From: Candidatus Saccharimonadota bacterium
Lineage (GTDB): Bacteria; Patescibacteriota; Saccharimonadia; Saccharimonadales; UBA4665
DNA length: 64,000 nucleotides
Direction of reading: 5' to 3'
Assembly (NCBI GenBank): GCA_027325485.1
Contig: DAIEFN010000001.1
Span: forward strand, 1-64,000
Shown piece by piece: positions 53,910 through 63,112 of the stretch. Every line of letters starts with the position of its first letter. Position 1 is the first letter of the stretch. The position numbers and the translations under genes are program-made. The notes under the pieces are model-generated. The model was not told where the DNA came from. It saw nothing but the letters and a program-made list of their open reading frames with translations, and did not search any database.

Positions 53910-55943
53910 TTAGTCTGGTTGGTCTTGACCAAGTAAACGAGCGCGCATTTCTTGGAAGCGGCGTTGCTGCTCAGCTGCCAATTCTTCATCGCTCTTTGTC
54001 TGATTCTGATGCACGGTCTTCGTTTCGCCGACCTTGCCAGAAATAACGTTTACTACTGGTATGACTATCGGGCTGAGTTGGGTTTGCTCAAACAAGTAAT
54101 GGGTCACATGGTCTTTAAGCTCTGCCTTAAAACGATCCAGATCAACGCGTTTGAAGCGTTGAGCGACTGCCCGCTTCAGTTCTTGTCGTAGGCCGTTCAT
54201 AACATCTTCTTTGTCGCGCATATAGATGAAGCCACGACTAATGATGTCTGGGGATGTAAGTAAGTTGCCACTTTTACGGTCAATCGTTAAAACGACTGCC
54301 ACAAGTCCCTCTTCGCTTAGCAATACGCGGTCCTTAACGACAACGTTACTGACAATTGAGCCTGTCTGGTCTACTAATAGACTACCGTAAGGAACCGGTG
54401 GGCCCATGGCCCAGCTATCTTGATCTAAGAGAACTGAGTCACCGTTATTAGCGAGAATAACGTTATCTCGCTTCCAGCCTTCCTCGACAGCCATTTCGGC
54501 GTAGTATTTGCGGTTAAGTGCGCCAGCGTAAATCGGTAAGAAGTACTTGGGGCGAATGAGGTGCAGCATCTCGCGGTATTCATCACGGCGAGCGTGCCCA
54601 GAGACGTGCAAAGGACCGACATTATCTACTTCATGCGTTGGGTGGCGGTACAGTTTAACGCCACGCTTAACTAGTTCGTTGCCAATTTCTTCATAGCGAA
54701 CCTCATTACCCGGAATTGGGGTTGAGCTAACGACTACTGTGTCCCCTTCTTTAAGTTTAATGTGTTTGTGCTGACCATCGGCCATACGTTGCAGTGCAGC
54801 GCCCGGCTCGCCTTGTCCACCGGTGCAAATTACTAGCACCTGACGGTCTGGAATATTTGGCATTTCACGCATCGGAAGTACCGTGCCTTTAGGAATCTTC
54901 AGGATTCCCTGGCGTACTGCAATTTCCGCATAGGCGATCATGCTACGGCCATCGAGCGCAACACGGCGCCCACTTACAGCAGCTGAGTTAACGATCATCT
55001 GCACCCGGTTCATGTTAGATGAGAAGATAGCAACAAAGACTCGTCCTGGAGCATTGCCGATGATGTCGTGAAAACTTTCCTGTAAGGTATGCTCAGTTGG
55101 CGTTCGGCCAGGTAAAGGAGTGTTACAGCTGTCACTCATTAGTAGCAATACGCCTTCATCGCCCAGCTGGCGTAAACGCTCAGCATCAGTTGGTTTCTCG
55201 TCGAGTGGCTCTGGATCGAGGCGCCAGTCACCGGTATTAATGACTCGTCCAACTGGAGTGTCGACAACAATTAAGGTCGATTCTGGTACGGAGTGCGTAA
55301 TGCGGACTAGTTCAATGAAAAATACACCGAGTTTAAGGCGTTCATGGTTGTCCATGTTCATTACGACTAGTTCTGGTGTAAACTCGAGGCCTGATTCAGC
55401 AAAAGCATCTTCAAACGTCTTTGCGACAACCCCAAGCGTAAAGCGTGATCCATAGATTGGTGCTGGAAACTTAGGAACAATGTGTTTTAGACCGCCTAAA
55501 TGGTCTAAGTGGCCGTGACTAATAACATAGCCCCGAATCTTATGCTTAATTGACTCAAGATAGGTAGTGTCGGCAATGGTGTAGTTAATGCCAGGTAGTT
55601 CAATACCAAGGTGGTTGCCACAATCGAGGATTAAGGCATCATTCTCCCACTCCACGACTTGCATGTTCTTCTCACCAATTGCTTCTTGGCCACCAAGATA
55701 GCTAATCTTAAGTTTGCCACTGTCATCTTTAATGACATTAGCCCTGCGCTGTGGCGAGGCTTCGGCACGGTTATATTGGTTGGCTATTTTCTGGGCATCC
55801 ATTTGTGAACGCTTTGAAGCCCGTACTGCTTCGGAGCGTGGAATGCTTAAGCTACTGCCAAGCGTATTGGATGGTGTAGCCGGATTCTTGGCGCGTAATT
55901 GGTCCCGCGCTGGGTTATTGGTTGGTTTATTTGGTTGGTTCAT
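53910..55943 (-). CDS. rnj: Ribonuclease J
   Basis: 677 residues, with about 95 extra residues before the MBL domain. Metal motif SHGHLDHLGGLKHIV, the beta-CASP segment (SSTPIPGNE, HVSGHARRDEYREML) and the C-terminal domain are visible. RNase J is a 5'-exonuclease and endonuclease that takes the place of RNase E. With PNPase and RNase P also here, much of the RNA decay apparatus is in view. Confidence 0.94.
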   Translation of the reverse strand: MNQPNKPTNNPARDQLRAKNPATPSNTLGSSLSIPRSEAVRASKRSQMDAQKIANQYNRAEASPQRRANVIKDDSGKLKISYLGGQEAIGEKNMQVVEWENDALILDCGNHLGIELPGINYTIADTTYLESIKHKIRGYVISHGHLDHLGGLKHIVPKFPAPIYGSRFTLGVVAKTFEDAFAESGLEFTPELVVMNMDNHERLKLGVFFIELVRITHSVPESTLIVVDTPVGRVINTGDWRLDPEPLDEKPTDAERLRQLGDEGVLLLMSDSCNTPLPGRTPTEHTLQESFHDIIGNAPGRVFVAIFSSNMNRVQMIVNSAAVSGRRVALDGRSMIAYAEIAVRQGILKIPKGTVLPMREMPNIPDRQVLVICTGGQGEPGAALQRMADGQHKHIKLKEGDTVVVSSTPIPGNEVRYEEIGNELVKRGVKLYRHPTHEVDNVGPLHVSGHARRDEYREMLHLIRPKYFLPIYAGALNRKYYAEMAVEEGWKRDNVILANNGDSVLLDQDSWAMGPPVPYGSLLVDQTGSIVSNVVVKDRVLLSEEGLVAVVLTIDRKSGNLLTSPDIISRGFIYMRDKEDVMNGLRQELKRAVAQRFKRVDLDRFKAELKDHVTHYLFEQTQLSPIVIPVVNVISGKVGETKTVHQNQTKSDEELAAEQQRRFQEMRARLLGQDQPD

Positions 55944-55971
55944 ATTCTTTTAACTTAGGTTATCCTTTCAT

Positions 55972-56613
55972 TCAAAATAACGTTAAATAATTACTATTTC
56001 TTAAAACTAATTCAGGGTTACTTATCTGGTTAATAATTTCGGGTATGATACTAAAATCATCAATTAGGGTTTGGCGCATCGAGCCGTTATACAGCGCTGC
56101 TGCCGGATGGAATAAAGGCAACAGCACAATGGTCAGCCGGTCTTGGCTAAAGGATAGGGTAAGGCGTTTTGGCTTGCCGTGCTCTTCACTGATGCGCAGT
56201 TCCGGTAAGAAGCAGTTGGCGGCATGTCGACCTAGCGCAATCACGAGCTTTGGTTGAATAATCTCAAGTTGGCGCTGTAAGTACGGAAGGAAGGCTTTCT
56301 TTTCTGCGGGCAATGGATCGCGGTTATTGGGCGGGCGGTACTTGACGATATTTGTAATATACACTGCGCTACGCTTCAAATCGATTGTTGCTAGCATTTC
56401 ATCTAAAAACTTACCAGCAGCACCGACAAAAGGCAGACCGGTTTTATCTTCATTTTTGCCCGGCGCTTCACCAATAAAAACAATGTCGCTATTTGGGTCA
56501 CCATCACCAAAAACGAGTTGGGTAGCCTCGGCTGCAAGTTCCGGGCACACTTTATCGGAAATGATGCTCTGTTCTAGCTGCTCGAGGGCGTAAGCTTTAG
56601 TGGAAGATGGCAT
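55972..56613 (-). CDS. Family-4-like uracil-DNA glycosylase with lost Fe-S ligands
   Basis: 213 residues. GEAPGKNEDKTGLPFVGAAGKFLDEML, ITNIVKYRPPNNRDPLP and LLPLFHPAAALYN match family 4 UDG, which removes uracil from DNA. The four Cys that hold the [4Fe-4S] cluster in the family correspond here to Cys23, Leu26, Tyr92 and Phe108; only one is left. Start overlaps the upstream small membrane gene by 17 bp. Confidence 0.88.
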   Translation of the reverse strand: MPSSTKAYALEQLEQSIISDKVCPELAAEATQLVFGDGDPNSDIVFIGEAPGKNEDKTGLPFVGAAGKFLDEMLATIDLKRSAVYITNIVKYRPPNNRDPLPAEKKAFLPYLQRQLEIIQPKLVIALGRHAANCFLPELRISEEHGKPKRLTLSFSQDRLTIVLLPLFHPAAALYNGSMRQTLIDDFSIIPEIINQISNPELVLRNSNYLTLF

Positions 56614-56809
56614 TTAAAAGCCCCTTTATTATACTTACACTAAATTTGAGAAAGAAAACTAGAAAAATTAACGTTAGTAAGTAGTAGAACAAATTGCCGC
56701 GATCGACACTTAACGAAAAGAACAAGTAGGCTAAAGCAAGGCTAGCAAGCGCAAACCCGAAGTTGGTCGCTTGCGCTTTGCGCTGCACGAAGTGATGCCT
56801 AGAAGCCAT
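56597..56809 (-). CDS. Small two-helix membrane protein, unknown
   Basis: 70 residues with two helices (FGFALASLALAYLFFSL and LFYYLLTLIFLVFFLKFSVSII) and a basic start. It lies between pnp and the uracil glycosylase and overlaps the latter by 17 bp. No family was recognised. Confidence 0.6.
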   Translation of the reverse strand: MASRHHFVQRKAQATNFGFALASLALAYLFFSLSVDRGNLFYYLLTLIFLVFFLKFSVSIIKGLLNAIFH

Positions 56810-56822
56810 ATCTTTCTTAGTC

Positions 56823-58973
56823 TTATTTAGCTTTTGAACTACTGTTCTTTAGTTCACGTTGAGCTGCCTTCATAGATAGTTGCAGACGTCCCCGGTCGTC
56901 AATCGCTACCAACTTAACACTTACGCGGTCGCCTTCTTTGACGACATCACTTGGTCGCTCGACTCTTTCTTCACTTAATTCAGAGACATGCACTAAACCG
57001 TCTTTGCCAGGTAGAATTTGCACAAAAGCCCCGAAGTCTAGAACGCTAACGACTGGCGCGTTCTCATAGATCTTGCCGACTTCCGGCTCAGCCGTAATGC
57101 CTTGAATCCACTGCTTCGCAGCTTCAATGCTGTCCTTGTTGGGACTAGATATTCGAATTGTACCGTCATCTTCAATGTCAATTTCAGTACCGGTTTCAGC
57201 AGTAATTTTCTGAATCGTTTCCCCGCCCTTACCAATTACTTCGCGAATCTTGTCTGGATTAATCTGGATTGACTCAACCCGTGGTGCGTAAACGCTTAAA
57301 TCGGCTTTTGGTGCAGCTAGCGTTTTGAGCATATGCTCTAGGATGAAGGCTCGGCCGGCTTTGGCTTGGGTTAGAGCCTGCGCCAGGATCTCTACCTTAA
57401 GTCCATGCACTTTCATGTCCATTTGCAGTGCGGTAATACCTTTTGTAGTACCAGCCACCTTAAAGTCCATGTCACCAGCAAAGTCTTCCGCATCAGCGAT
57501 ATCACTTAAAATGTATGGCTTATCTCCCTCGAGCATTAAGCCCATTGCAATACCACTAACGGGAGCGGTAATTGGTACCCCAGCGTCCATTAGCGCTAAA
57601 CAGCTTGAACAGGTTGCTGCCATTGAGGTAGAACCGTTCTGGCTCATGATCTCAGTAACGGAACGGATGGCGTACGGGAAGCTATTAACATCTGGCAATA
57701 CTGGCATAATTGCCCGTTCAGCTAGGTAACCATGGCCAATTTCACGCCTACCTGGACTGCCTAAACGTCTCACTTCGCCAACTGTCCAGCCCGGAGCATT
57801 GTAGTGGTGCATATAGCGTCGTTCACCGCTTGTTTCCATAGTGTCGATTGACTGTGAGTAACTTAGTGGCGCTAACGTCACAATATTCATGGCCTGAGTT
57901 AGACCACGCGTAAACAAACTTGAGCCGTGCGCTCGGGGTAGAAATCCAACTTCACTACTTAAGGGTCGGATTTCAGTTAACTTTCTACCATCTGGGCGAG
58001 TGTTGTCGCTTAAGATTCCGGCGCGGACGTCTTTATGTACGGCAAGAGTAAAGGCTTCGTCATACTCATTGCGCTTTTGCTCATAGTCTTCTACTTTAGA
58101 GGTTAGTTCTGCGTGCATAGCATCGCGTAAACTCTTTAGCAGATCATTCCGTTCAGGATAAGGCAGACGTAGGTTGGCGCCTAATTTACCTTTCACCCAT
58201 GTATCTACCATCTGTGTGATGTTCTCATCTGGTAAAACAAGGGTGTATTCCTGTTTGACTGGTTTAAGCTTAGCTAACAGTTCATTCTGTAGGTCGATTG
58301 CCGGTTGAATTGCTTTTTGAGCGTAAGCAATTGCTTCAGCGACTTGCTCCTCGCTAACTTCGCTCGCCCCGGCCTCAACCATCATGACACCGTCTTTAGT
58401 GCCAGCAACGACCAAATCAAGTCCGCCCGCTTGCAATTGTTCTTGGCTTAGAAAAGCCGCAAGTTTAGCGTTTTGGTCGAGACCAACACGCAAACCAGCA
58501 ACTGGTCCCTCAAAAGGAGCGCCCGTTAACATGAGTGCCATACTAGTGGCAATTAAAGCCACCATATCGGGGCGGAAGTCTGGATCCATTGATAGAACAG
58601 TGGCAATGCCCTGCACTTCGTGACGGTAGCCTTTAGGCCAGAGTGGACGAATTGGTCGATCAATTAATCGTCCAATTAAAACCGCATCATCACTTGGTCG
58701 GCCTTCACGCTTAATATAGCGAGAACCACTAATCTTGCCAGCGGCGTAAAACTTCTCTTCGTAGTCAATACTTAATGGAAAGTAGTCCAATCCTTGAATA
58801 ACACTACTCGACAGCATCGCTGTTCCGAGCACTACGGTATCACCATAACGCGCTAGTACTGAAGCGGATGAGCGAAAACCGACTCGGTTTACCTCCAAGC
58901 TTAAGGTACGACCGCAAAATTCGGTCTCAACAGTTATAATTGGTTGACCGTAGGGGTTAATTATTTCGTTCAA
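56823..58973 (-). CDS. pnp: Polynucleotide phosphorylase
   Basis: 716 residues: two RNase PH domains (AKISGSRYIKREGRPSDDAVLIGRLIDR, GTSSER-like GSPGRREIGHGYLAERA, DVNSFPYAIRSVTEIMSQNGS), a KH domain (IREVIGKGGETIQKITAETG) and an S1 domain (GAFVQILPGKDGLVHVSEL). It degrades RNA by phosphorolysis. A long hairpin lies in its leader. Confidence 0.97.
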   Translation of the reverse strand: MNEIINPYGQPIITVETEFCGRTLSLEVNRVGFRSSASVLARYGDTVVLGTAMLSSSVIQGLDYFPLSIDYEEKFYAAGKISGSRYIKREGRPSDDAVLIGRLIDRPIRPLWPKGYRHEVQGIATVLSMDPDFRPDMVALIATSMALMLTGAPFEGPVAGLRVGLDQNAKLAAFLSQEQLQAGGLDLVVAGTKDGVMMVEAGASEVSEEQVAEAIAYAQKAIQPAIDLQNELLAKLKPVKQEYTLVLPDENITQMVDTWVKGKLGANLRLPYPERNDLLKSLRDAMHAELTSKVEDYEQKRNEYDEAFTLAVHKDVRAGILSDNTRPDGRKLTEIRPLSSEVGFLPRAHGSSLFTRGLTQAMNIVTLAPLSYSQSIDTMETSGERRYMHHYNAPGWTVGEVRRLGSPGRREIGHGYLAERAIMPVLPDVNSFPYAIRSVTEIMSQNGSTSMAATCSSCLALMDAGVPITAPVSGIAMGLMLEGDKPYILSDIADAEDFAGDMDFKVAGTTKGITALQMDMKVHGLKVEILAQALTQAKAGRAFILEHMLKTLAAPKADLSVYAPRVESIQINPDKIREVIGKGGETIQKITAETGTEIDIEDDGTIRISSPNKDSIEAAKQWIQGITAEPEVGKIYENAPVVSVLDFGAFVQILPGKDGLVHVSELSEERVERPSDVVKEGDRVSVKLVAIDDRGRLQLSMKAAQRELKNSSSKAK

Positions 58974-59021
58974 TTTAGTCCTTTCTTGGGCTGACCGGAA
59001 AATTTATGATTTGCCGGCTTC

Positions 59022-59113
59022 TCTTAAGGCAGGGTGCAAATATATTGGAGCTTGTGCGTAAACCAAGTATTCATGGTTCCTTAACGCAATATATCTGTTG
59101 CTCTACCTTAAGA
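59022..59113 (-). promoter_or_regulatory. rpsO-pnp intergenic long hairpin, RNase III-type processing site candidate
   Basis: On the mRNA TCTTAAGG pairs with CCTTAAGA (8 bp at the base), then short pairs and a loop, then ATATATTG with CAATATAT (8 bp), then AACCA with TGGTT at the top; about 92 nt in all. It ends 48 nt before the pnp ATG. In E. coli a similar stem between rpsO and pnp is cut by RNase III, and PNPase then represses its own synthesis. Confidence 0.65.
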
Positions 59114-59204
59114 TGTCTCTAATTCTTTTAAAGTTAATGTGCACAAGCTTTTCCTCTTAAGATTTAGTTCTTAGGAAGAATGGTTCAAGCACATAAAAAG
59201 ATGC

Positions 59205-59471
59205 TTACCTACGGATACCGAGCTTTTGAATCAACTCTAGATAGCCATTGCTATCCTTGCGAGCAATATATTGCAGCAAACGGCGACGTTTACCAACTAG
59301 TTGGAGCAATCCCCGCCTAGCCATAAAATCATGCTGATTTACTTTTAAATGCTCAGTTAGCTGTTTGATGCGCTCGCTTAAAATAGCTACTTGAGCGCTT
59401 GATCCGCCAGTATCTTTACTATTAGTAGTAGCCCGCTTAATCGCGGTAACTTTCTCTTCAGAGGTTATCAT
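59205..59471 (-). CDS. rpsO: 30S ribosomal protein S15
   Basis: 88 residues: GGSSAQVAILSERIKQLTEHLKVN, HDFMARRGLLQLVGKRRRLLQYI match S15. It precedes pnp and follows truB, the order seen in many bacteria. Confidence 0.97.
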   Translation of the reverse strand: MITSEEKVTAIKRATTNSKDTGGSSAQVAILSERIKQLTEHLKVNQHDFMARRGLLQLVGKRRRLLQYIARKDSNGYLELIQKLGIRR

Positions 59472-59519
59472 CTGATGTTAATCTATCAAATCTAAGCCGT
59501 TTTTGCAATAGATGTTTAT

Positions 59520-60227
59520 TCAATTACTAAGTTTGTTCTCAAGCATGGAAGCAATTGTTTGTTCAGTGATAGCTTCAATTGTCTTAGCTTGATCGATTGA
59601 ATAACTATCAATCGATAGGCGCCTAAGCTTCTTAGTATAAGCACCGGTTTTAAGAGCTGATCCAATATCTTCAACGAGTGTCCGAATATATGTACCGGAT
59701 GAAACGTGCGTGATAATCTCAATTAATGGGAAGTCATAGCTAATTAGTTCAATGGACCGAATATTTATCTCTCTAGGGTTAAGTTTTACGGGTAAGTTTT
59801 GTCTAGCTAGCTTGTAGGCTCTTACACCATCGACTTTTATGGCCGAGAATGAAGGAGGTGTTTGTTTGCTTAGCCCCTCAAACGTTTTTAAAACAGCTTC
59901 GACTTCTATCTGTGTGGGGCGCAGTCCGTTTACGTTTGACTCTGTCAGCTCCCCTTCCGGGTCACCAGTGCTACTGACTTTTCCTAGCTCCATTGTCGTT
60001 TTGTAACTTTTATCTAGCTTTAGGAAGTGTTCGGCTTGAGAAGTGTAGTTTTTGCCGACCATTAAGATGATAAGCCCAGTTGCAAACGGATCAAGCGTGC
60101 CGCTATGACCGACTTTCACACGCCTGTTTGGTGTCCCACTAGCTCGACTAACTACGCCACGGACATACTTAACTACGTCAAAACTAGTCCAGTTAACCGG
60201 CTTATCGACAAATAACAGACCTTCCAT
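59520..60227 (-). CDS. truB: tRNA pseudouridine synthase B
   Basis: 235 residues. FVDKPVNWTSFDVVKYVRG, the catalytic Asp in KVGHSGTLDPFATGLIILMVG and SSGTYIRTLVEDIG are diagnostic. TruB makes pseudouridine 55. The protein is short at its C terminus (no PUA-like extension). It follows the DHH-like gene by 9 bp. Confidence 0.95.
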   Translation of the reverse strand: MEGLLFVDKPVNWTSFDVVKYVRGVVSRASGTPNRRVKVGHSGTLDPFATGLIILMVGKNYTSQAEHFLKLDKSYKTTMELGKVSSTGDPEGELTESNVNGLRPTQIEVEAVLKTFEGLSKQTPPSFSAIKVDGVRAYKLARQNLPVKLNPREINIRSIELISYDFPLIEIITHVSSGTYIRTLVEDIGSALKTGAYTKKLRRLSIDSYSIDQAKTIEAITEQTIASMLENKLSN

Positions 60228-60236
60228 AATAAATAA

Positions 60237-61649
60237 CTAACTTGCTGGGGGTGGTTGGGGCGGCAAGAAATCTGGTGAAACAATGGGGGGTGGTACTTCG
60301 GGCGGCTCATACTCATTGTCTGCTTGATCAAGTCCAAAATCAGCTGGATTAAATTTTAACGAGTTATTTTCGGGATCATTTAAGTCCTGCTGATCTTTCT
60401 TTAGATCATCAATAATCTGATCTTGAGCACTTTTTAGGTGAGGGCTATCTACGGCCTGCTCAATTTCAGATAATGTCTGGCTATTTGCTGGTTCAGTATT
60501 ACCTGGTCCAGGAGCTGGCTGTGAAACCGGAATATCATTCGGCTGTGGCTCACTAGTTATCGGGGTTAGAGGTTCACGACTTAATAATTGGGCGGTGTCC
60601 ATTGGCGGCATGCTCATAGGGTCAGTTGATGGTTCTAAGCCATCTTGAGCTAATGAATTAGCTGTCAACTGCCCGCCTAGAGATGGCGGTTCGGTAATCA
60701 TTCTGCTGTTAATTGCTGCACTCTCTGCCGGTTTTGCTTCAGGCTCGGTCGTATCCTGCGGTTTTGGCAATTGGTCGGGTACGGTCTCCTCGCTTGATTC
60801 TTCAGGGTGATTAATCTGTAGCGTGCCATCTTCTGGTTTTGAATCAGTCGGTGCTCCAGTTGTGGTATTAGACGGCGCACCAGGAAGCGATGAACCACCA
60901 GCGTTTGTGCTGTCTTCTAGCTTATTGGCCACTAGCTGTTGATTGGCGCCAGCCGCCATCAGTGCCGCAGCAGCACTCATCGTATTAGGTGAAGTCTTAT
61001 CGTTGCTAAAACGATTAGTCTCAGCCACGATACCAGTTAAGAGCGCCGTAGCAATCTGAGCATCAATTTGTTTGGCATCGATTAACATGCCGAGGTCATA
61101 AACTAATTCACATAAACTACTCGCCGTTGTATCGCGCCAGTTAATTGAGCCGATATCTCCGGATTGGGTAATATTAATGGTAGCGACAACCGCATCATGC
61201 AAAATACGGCCATGCATAACGATGGCTTGGTCTAAGTCTTCCTGTTTAGTTACCCCAATTGCCACAATAGCGTCAACATTAAAATCACCTTGTGAGAACT
61301 CTAAATCAGCAGCACTTAAACTAGTTCGATATGGCGTTATAAAAATCTTTACAACACGGTCTTCAACCTTATAGCGTAATTTATCGGCCTTCTTTTTATC
61401 TAGCGCAATAATGAAGTCGCGTAACGAATCAGTATTTTTTTCGAGCGTTTCTTCTGGTTGCAGAAATTCGAGCGTGTTTGGGATGTCACCGCTAAATACA
61501 GCCGTGGCATGCTTGCCTAACTTATTTAGCCAGAGAGTTATACCAATACAAGCCGCTAATTGGTCGACGCTAGGACTGTTACTAACCGTCACTAAAACGT
61601 TGTTTGCCGTCTTTAGTTTTTCAGCTAACTGTGTTTTATTGTCGTCCAT
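60237..61649 (-). CDS. DHH-family protein without catalytic motif and with disordered tail
   Basis: 470 residues. The first 235 follow the DHH/NrnA fold (VLVTVSNSPSVDQLAACIGITLWLNKLGK, ASSLCELVYDLGMLIDAKQIDAQIATALLTGIVAET) but the metal motifs DxD and DHH are not present (SPSVDQ and TQSGDIG in their places). The other half is a Pro/Glu/Thr-rich low-complexity tail ending PPQPPPAS. It sits where nrnA is often found, before truB, so it is probably an inactive relative with a binding role. Confidence 0.7.
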   Translation of the reverse strand: MDDNKTQLAEKLKTANNVLVTVSNSPSVDQLAACIGITLWLNKLGKHATAVFSGDIPNTLEFLQPEETLEKNTDSLRDFIIALDKKKADKLRYKVEDRVVKIFITPYRTSLSAADLEFSQGDFNVDAIVAIGVTKQEDLDQAIVMHGRILHDAVVATINITQSGDIGSINWRDTTASSLCELVYDLGMLIDAKQIDAQIATALLTGIVAETNRFSNDKTSPNTMSAAAALMAAGANQQLVANKLEDSTNAGGSSLPGAPSNTTTGAPTDSKPEDGTLQINHPEESSEETVPDQLPKPQDTTEPEAKPAESAAINSRMITEPPSLGGQLTANSLAQDGLEPSTDPMSMPPMDTAQLLSREPLTPITSEPQPNDIPVSQPAPGPGNTEPANSQTLSEIEQAVDSPHLKSAQDQIIDDLKKDQQDLNDPENNSLKFNPADFGLDQADNEYEPPEVPPPIVSPDFLPPQPPPAS

Positions 61650-61724
61650 TTTTAAAGCTGTTTGTTTTTAGGATTATTTAATGATAACAATAGCATAATC
61701 TAACCTTAATTGTCCATTAGTGAT

Positions 61725-61754
61725 TTGCAACTCTAATATATCCTCTTGTATAGT
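61725..61754 (+). promoter_or_regulatory. rpsT promoter
   Basis: -35 TTGCAA (61725-61730), 18 bp, -10 TATAGT (61749-61754). The transcript would begin near 61761, about 40 nt before the rpsT ATG. Confidence 0.6.
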
Positions 61755-61802
61755 AGTAAGCCGTAATTAATCTAACCTAAACGGGAATAATAGTTATACA
61801 TC

Positions 61803-62141
61803 ATGCCCATAATTAAATCAGCCAAGAAACGAGTACGTACCGCACGCAAAGCCGCAGTCCGGAATTCTAAAGTGAAGCGAGAATTAAAGTCGGCCTTAAA
61901 GGGCTTCAGTGCTAAACCAAACGCCGATACGCACGCCAAAGCGCAAAGCCGTGTCGACATCGCTCTTAAGAAAGGTTTGATTAGTAAACACAAAGCAGCA
62001 CGCTTAAAGCAGCGAGCCGCAGCTAACGGTAAGCAAGCTAAGGTTAAGCTAACACCAACAAAGAGTACAGCCAGCAAACCAACTGCTCCAAAGAAGGCTG
62101 CTCCAAAGAAAAAAACCGCTCCAAAAGCTAAGAAAGCCTAG
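61803..62141 (+). CDS. rpsT: 30S ribosomal protein S20 with Lys/Pro/Ala tail
   Basis: 112 residues. IKSAKKRVRTARKAAVRNSKVKR-type N terminus and KKGLISKHKAARLKQRAA are S20. The last 30 residues form an Ala-Pro-Lys repeat tail (PKKAAPKKKTAPKAKKA) beyond the usual length of about 86. No strong Shine-Dalgarno is seen. It converges with holA with a 4-bp overlap. Confidence 0.92.
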   Translation: MPIIKSAKKRVRTARKAAVRNSKVKRELKSALKGFSAKPNADTHAKAQSRVDIALKKGLISKHKAARLKQRAAANGKQAKVKLTPTKSTASKPTAPKKAAPKKKTAPKAKKA

Positions 62142-63085
62142 ACACTCAGTAGAAAATGCTGCAACGCATCGTCGCTGTTATAGCCACGCGTGGATTTACT
62201 TTTACGGTCAATAATAAGTAGTTTCTCAATTGCAGATTTCAGGTCTTGAGCTGAGATTTCTTTAGCCAACTGTCTGGCTTTAGATACCGACCATGGGTTT
62301 AACCCAGCCTCAGAAGCAATCTGATCGCTGCTTAAGCTACTGTCTGCTAGTTTTACAAGGATTAGAAGATGTAATTGCCACGACAGAGAGCCAATTATTA
62401 GTATCGGCTCAACTCGGCGTTGACGTTGCTCCTGGTAGAGACGCAGTGCTTTTGCTCGATCGCGCGCAAAGACAGCATCCGCTAAATCGAAGGTAGTGCT
62501 GTCGATGTTTGGTTCCACTAAAAGATTAATGACGTCAGTTGTAATACTTGGCGCGTGAGTCAACAACTTATCTATCTCACTCGCTAGGCGCATTTGATCA
62601 GTGCCGGCTCTATTTACTAGATAGTTAGCGTCAGAATTACCAATAACTCCTTTGCGATCTTTAACATATTTTGTTACCCATGTGGCAAGCAACGCTGCTT
62701 GGAGCGGCTTGAATTCTTTAAAATCTGTTTTTGCCTTTAGGGTTTTATAGAGCTTGCTGCGACCATCAAGTGTCGGATCTAAGATAATCACCTCTGAAGA
62801 TTGATCAGAGGCCATATTGCCATCCAGCCATTCAATGAATTGTTCGCTAAGTTGCGTATTCTTGCTTAAATCACGAATCACAACTAGCTTACGGGTCGCA
62901 AACAAAGATGGGGACATTAAGCGATTAATAATTTCACCACCGCTCGCGTCATCTATTGTGGTCGCATCAATGCGCTCTATACCAGAATCGTCGTTGCCAG
63001 AGTGATTTAAAAACTGCTCTAGGCGCTGATTTAAACTCAGGCTAATTTCATAGCTATTGCTACCGCACAGTGTTGTAACGCTCAT
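62138..63085 (-). CDS. holA: DNA polymerase III delta subunit
   Basis: 315 residues: SLNQRLEQFLNHSG, GGEIINRLMSPSLFATRKLVVIRDL, AYLVNRAGTD-like DANYLVNRAGTDQMRLASEIDKL, and FDLADAVFARDRAKALRLY match the clamp-loader delta. It opens the sliding clamp. The upstream mutM gene is 27 bp away. Confidence 0.9.
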   Translation of the reverse strand: MSVTTLCGSNSYEISLSLNQRLEQFLNHSGNDDSGIERIDATTIDDASGGEIINRLMSPSLFATRKLVVIRDLSKNTQLSEQFIEWLDGNMASDQSSEVIILDPTLDGRSKLYKTLKAKTDFKEFKPLQAALLATWVTKYVKDRKGVIGNSDANYLVNRAGTDQMRLASEIDKLLTHAPSITTDVINLLVEPNIDSTTFDLADAVFARDRAKALRLYQEQRQRRVEPILIIGSLSWQLHLLILVKLADSSLSSDQIASEAGLNPWSVSKARQLAKEISAQDLKSAIEKLLIIDRKSKSTRGYNSDDALQHFLLSV

Positions 63086-63112
63086 CTGACTACTATTTTA
63101 TATGACAGCATG

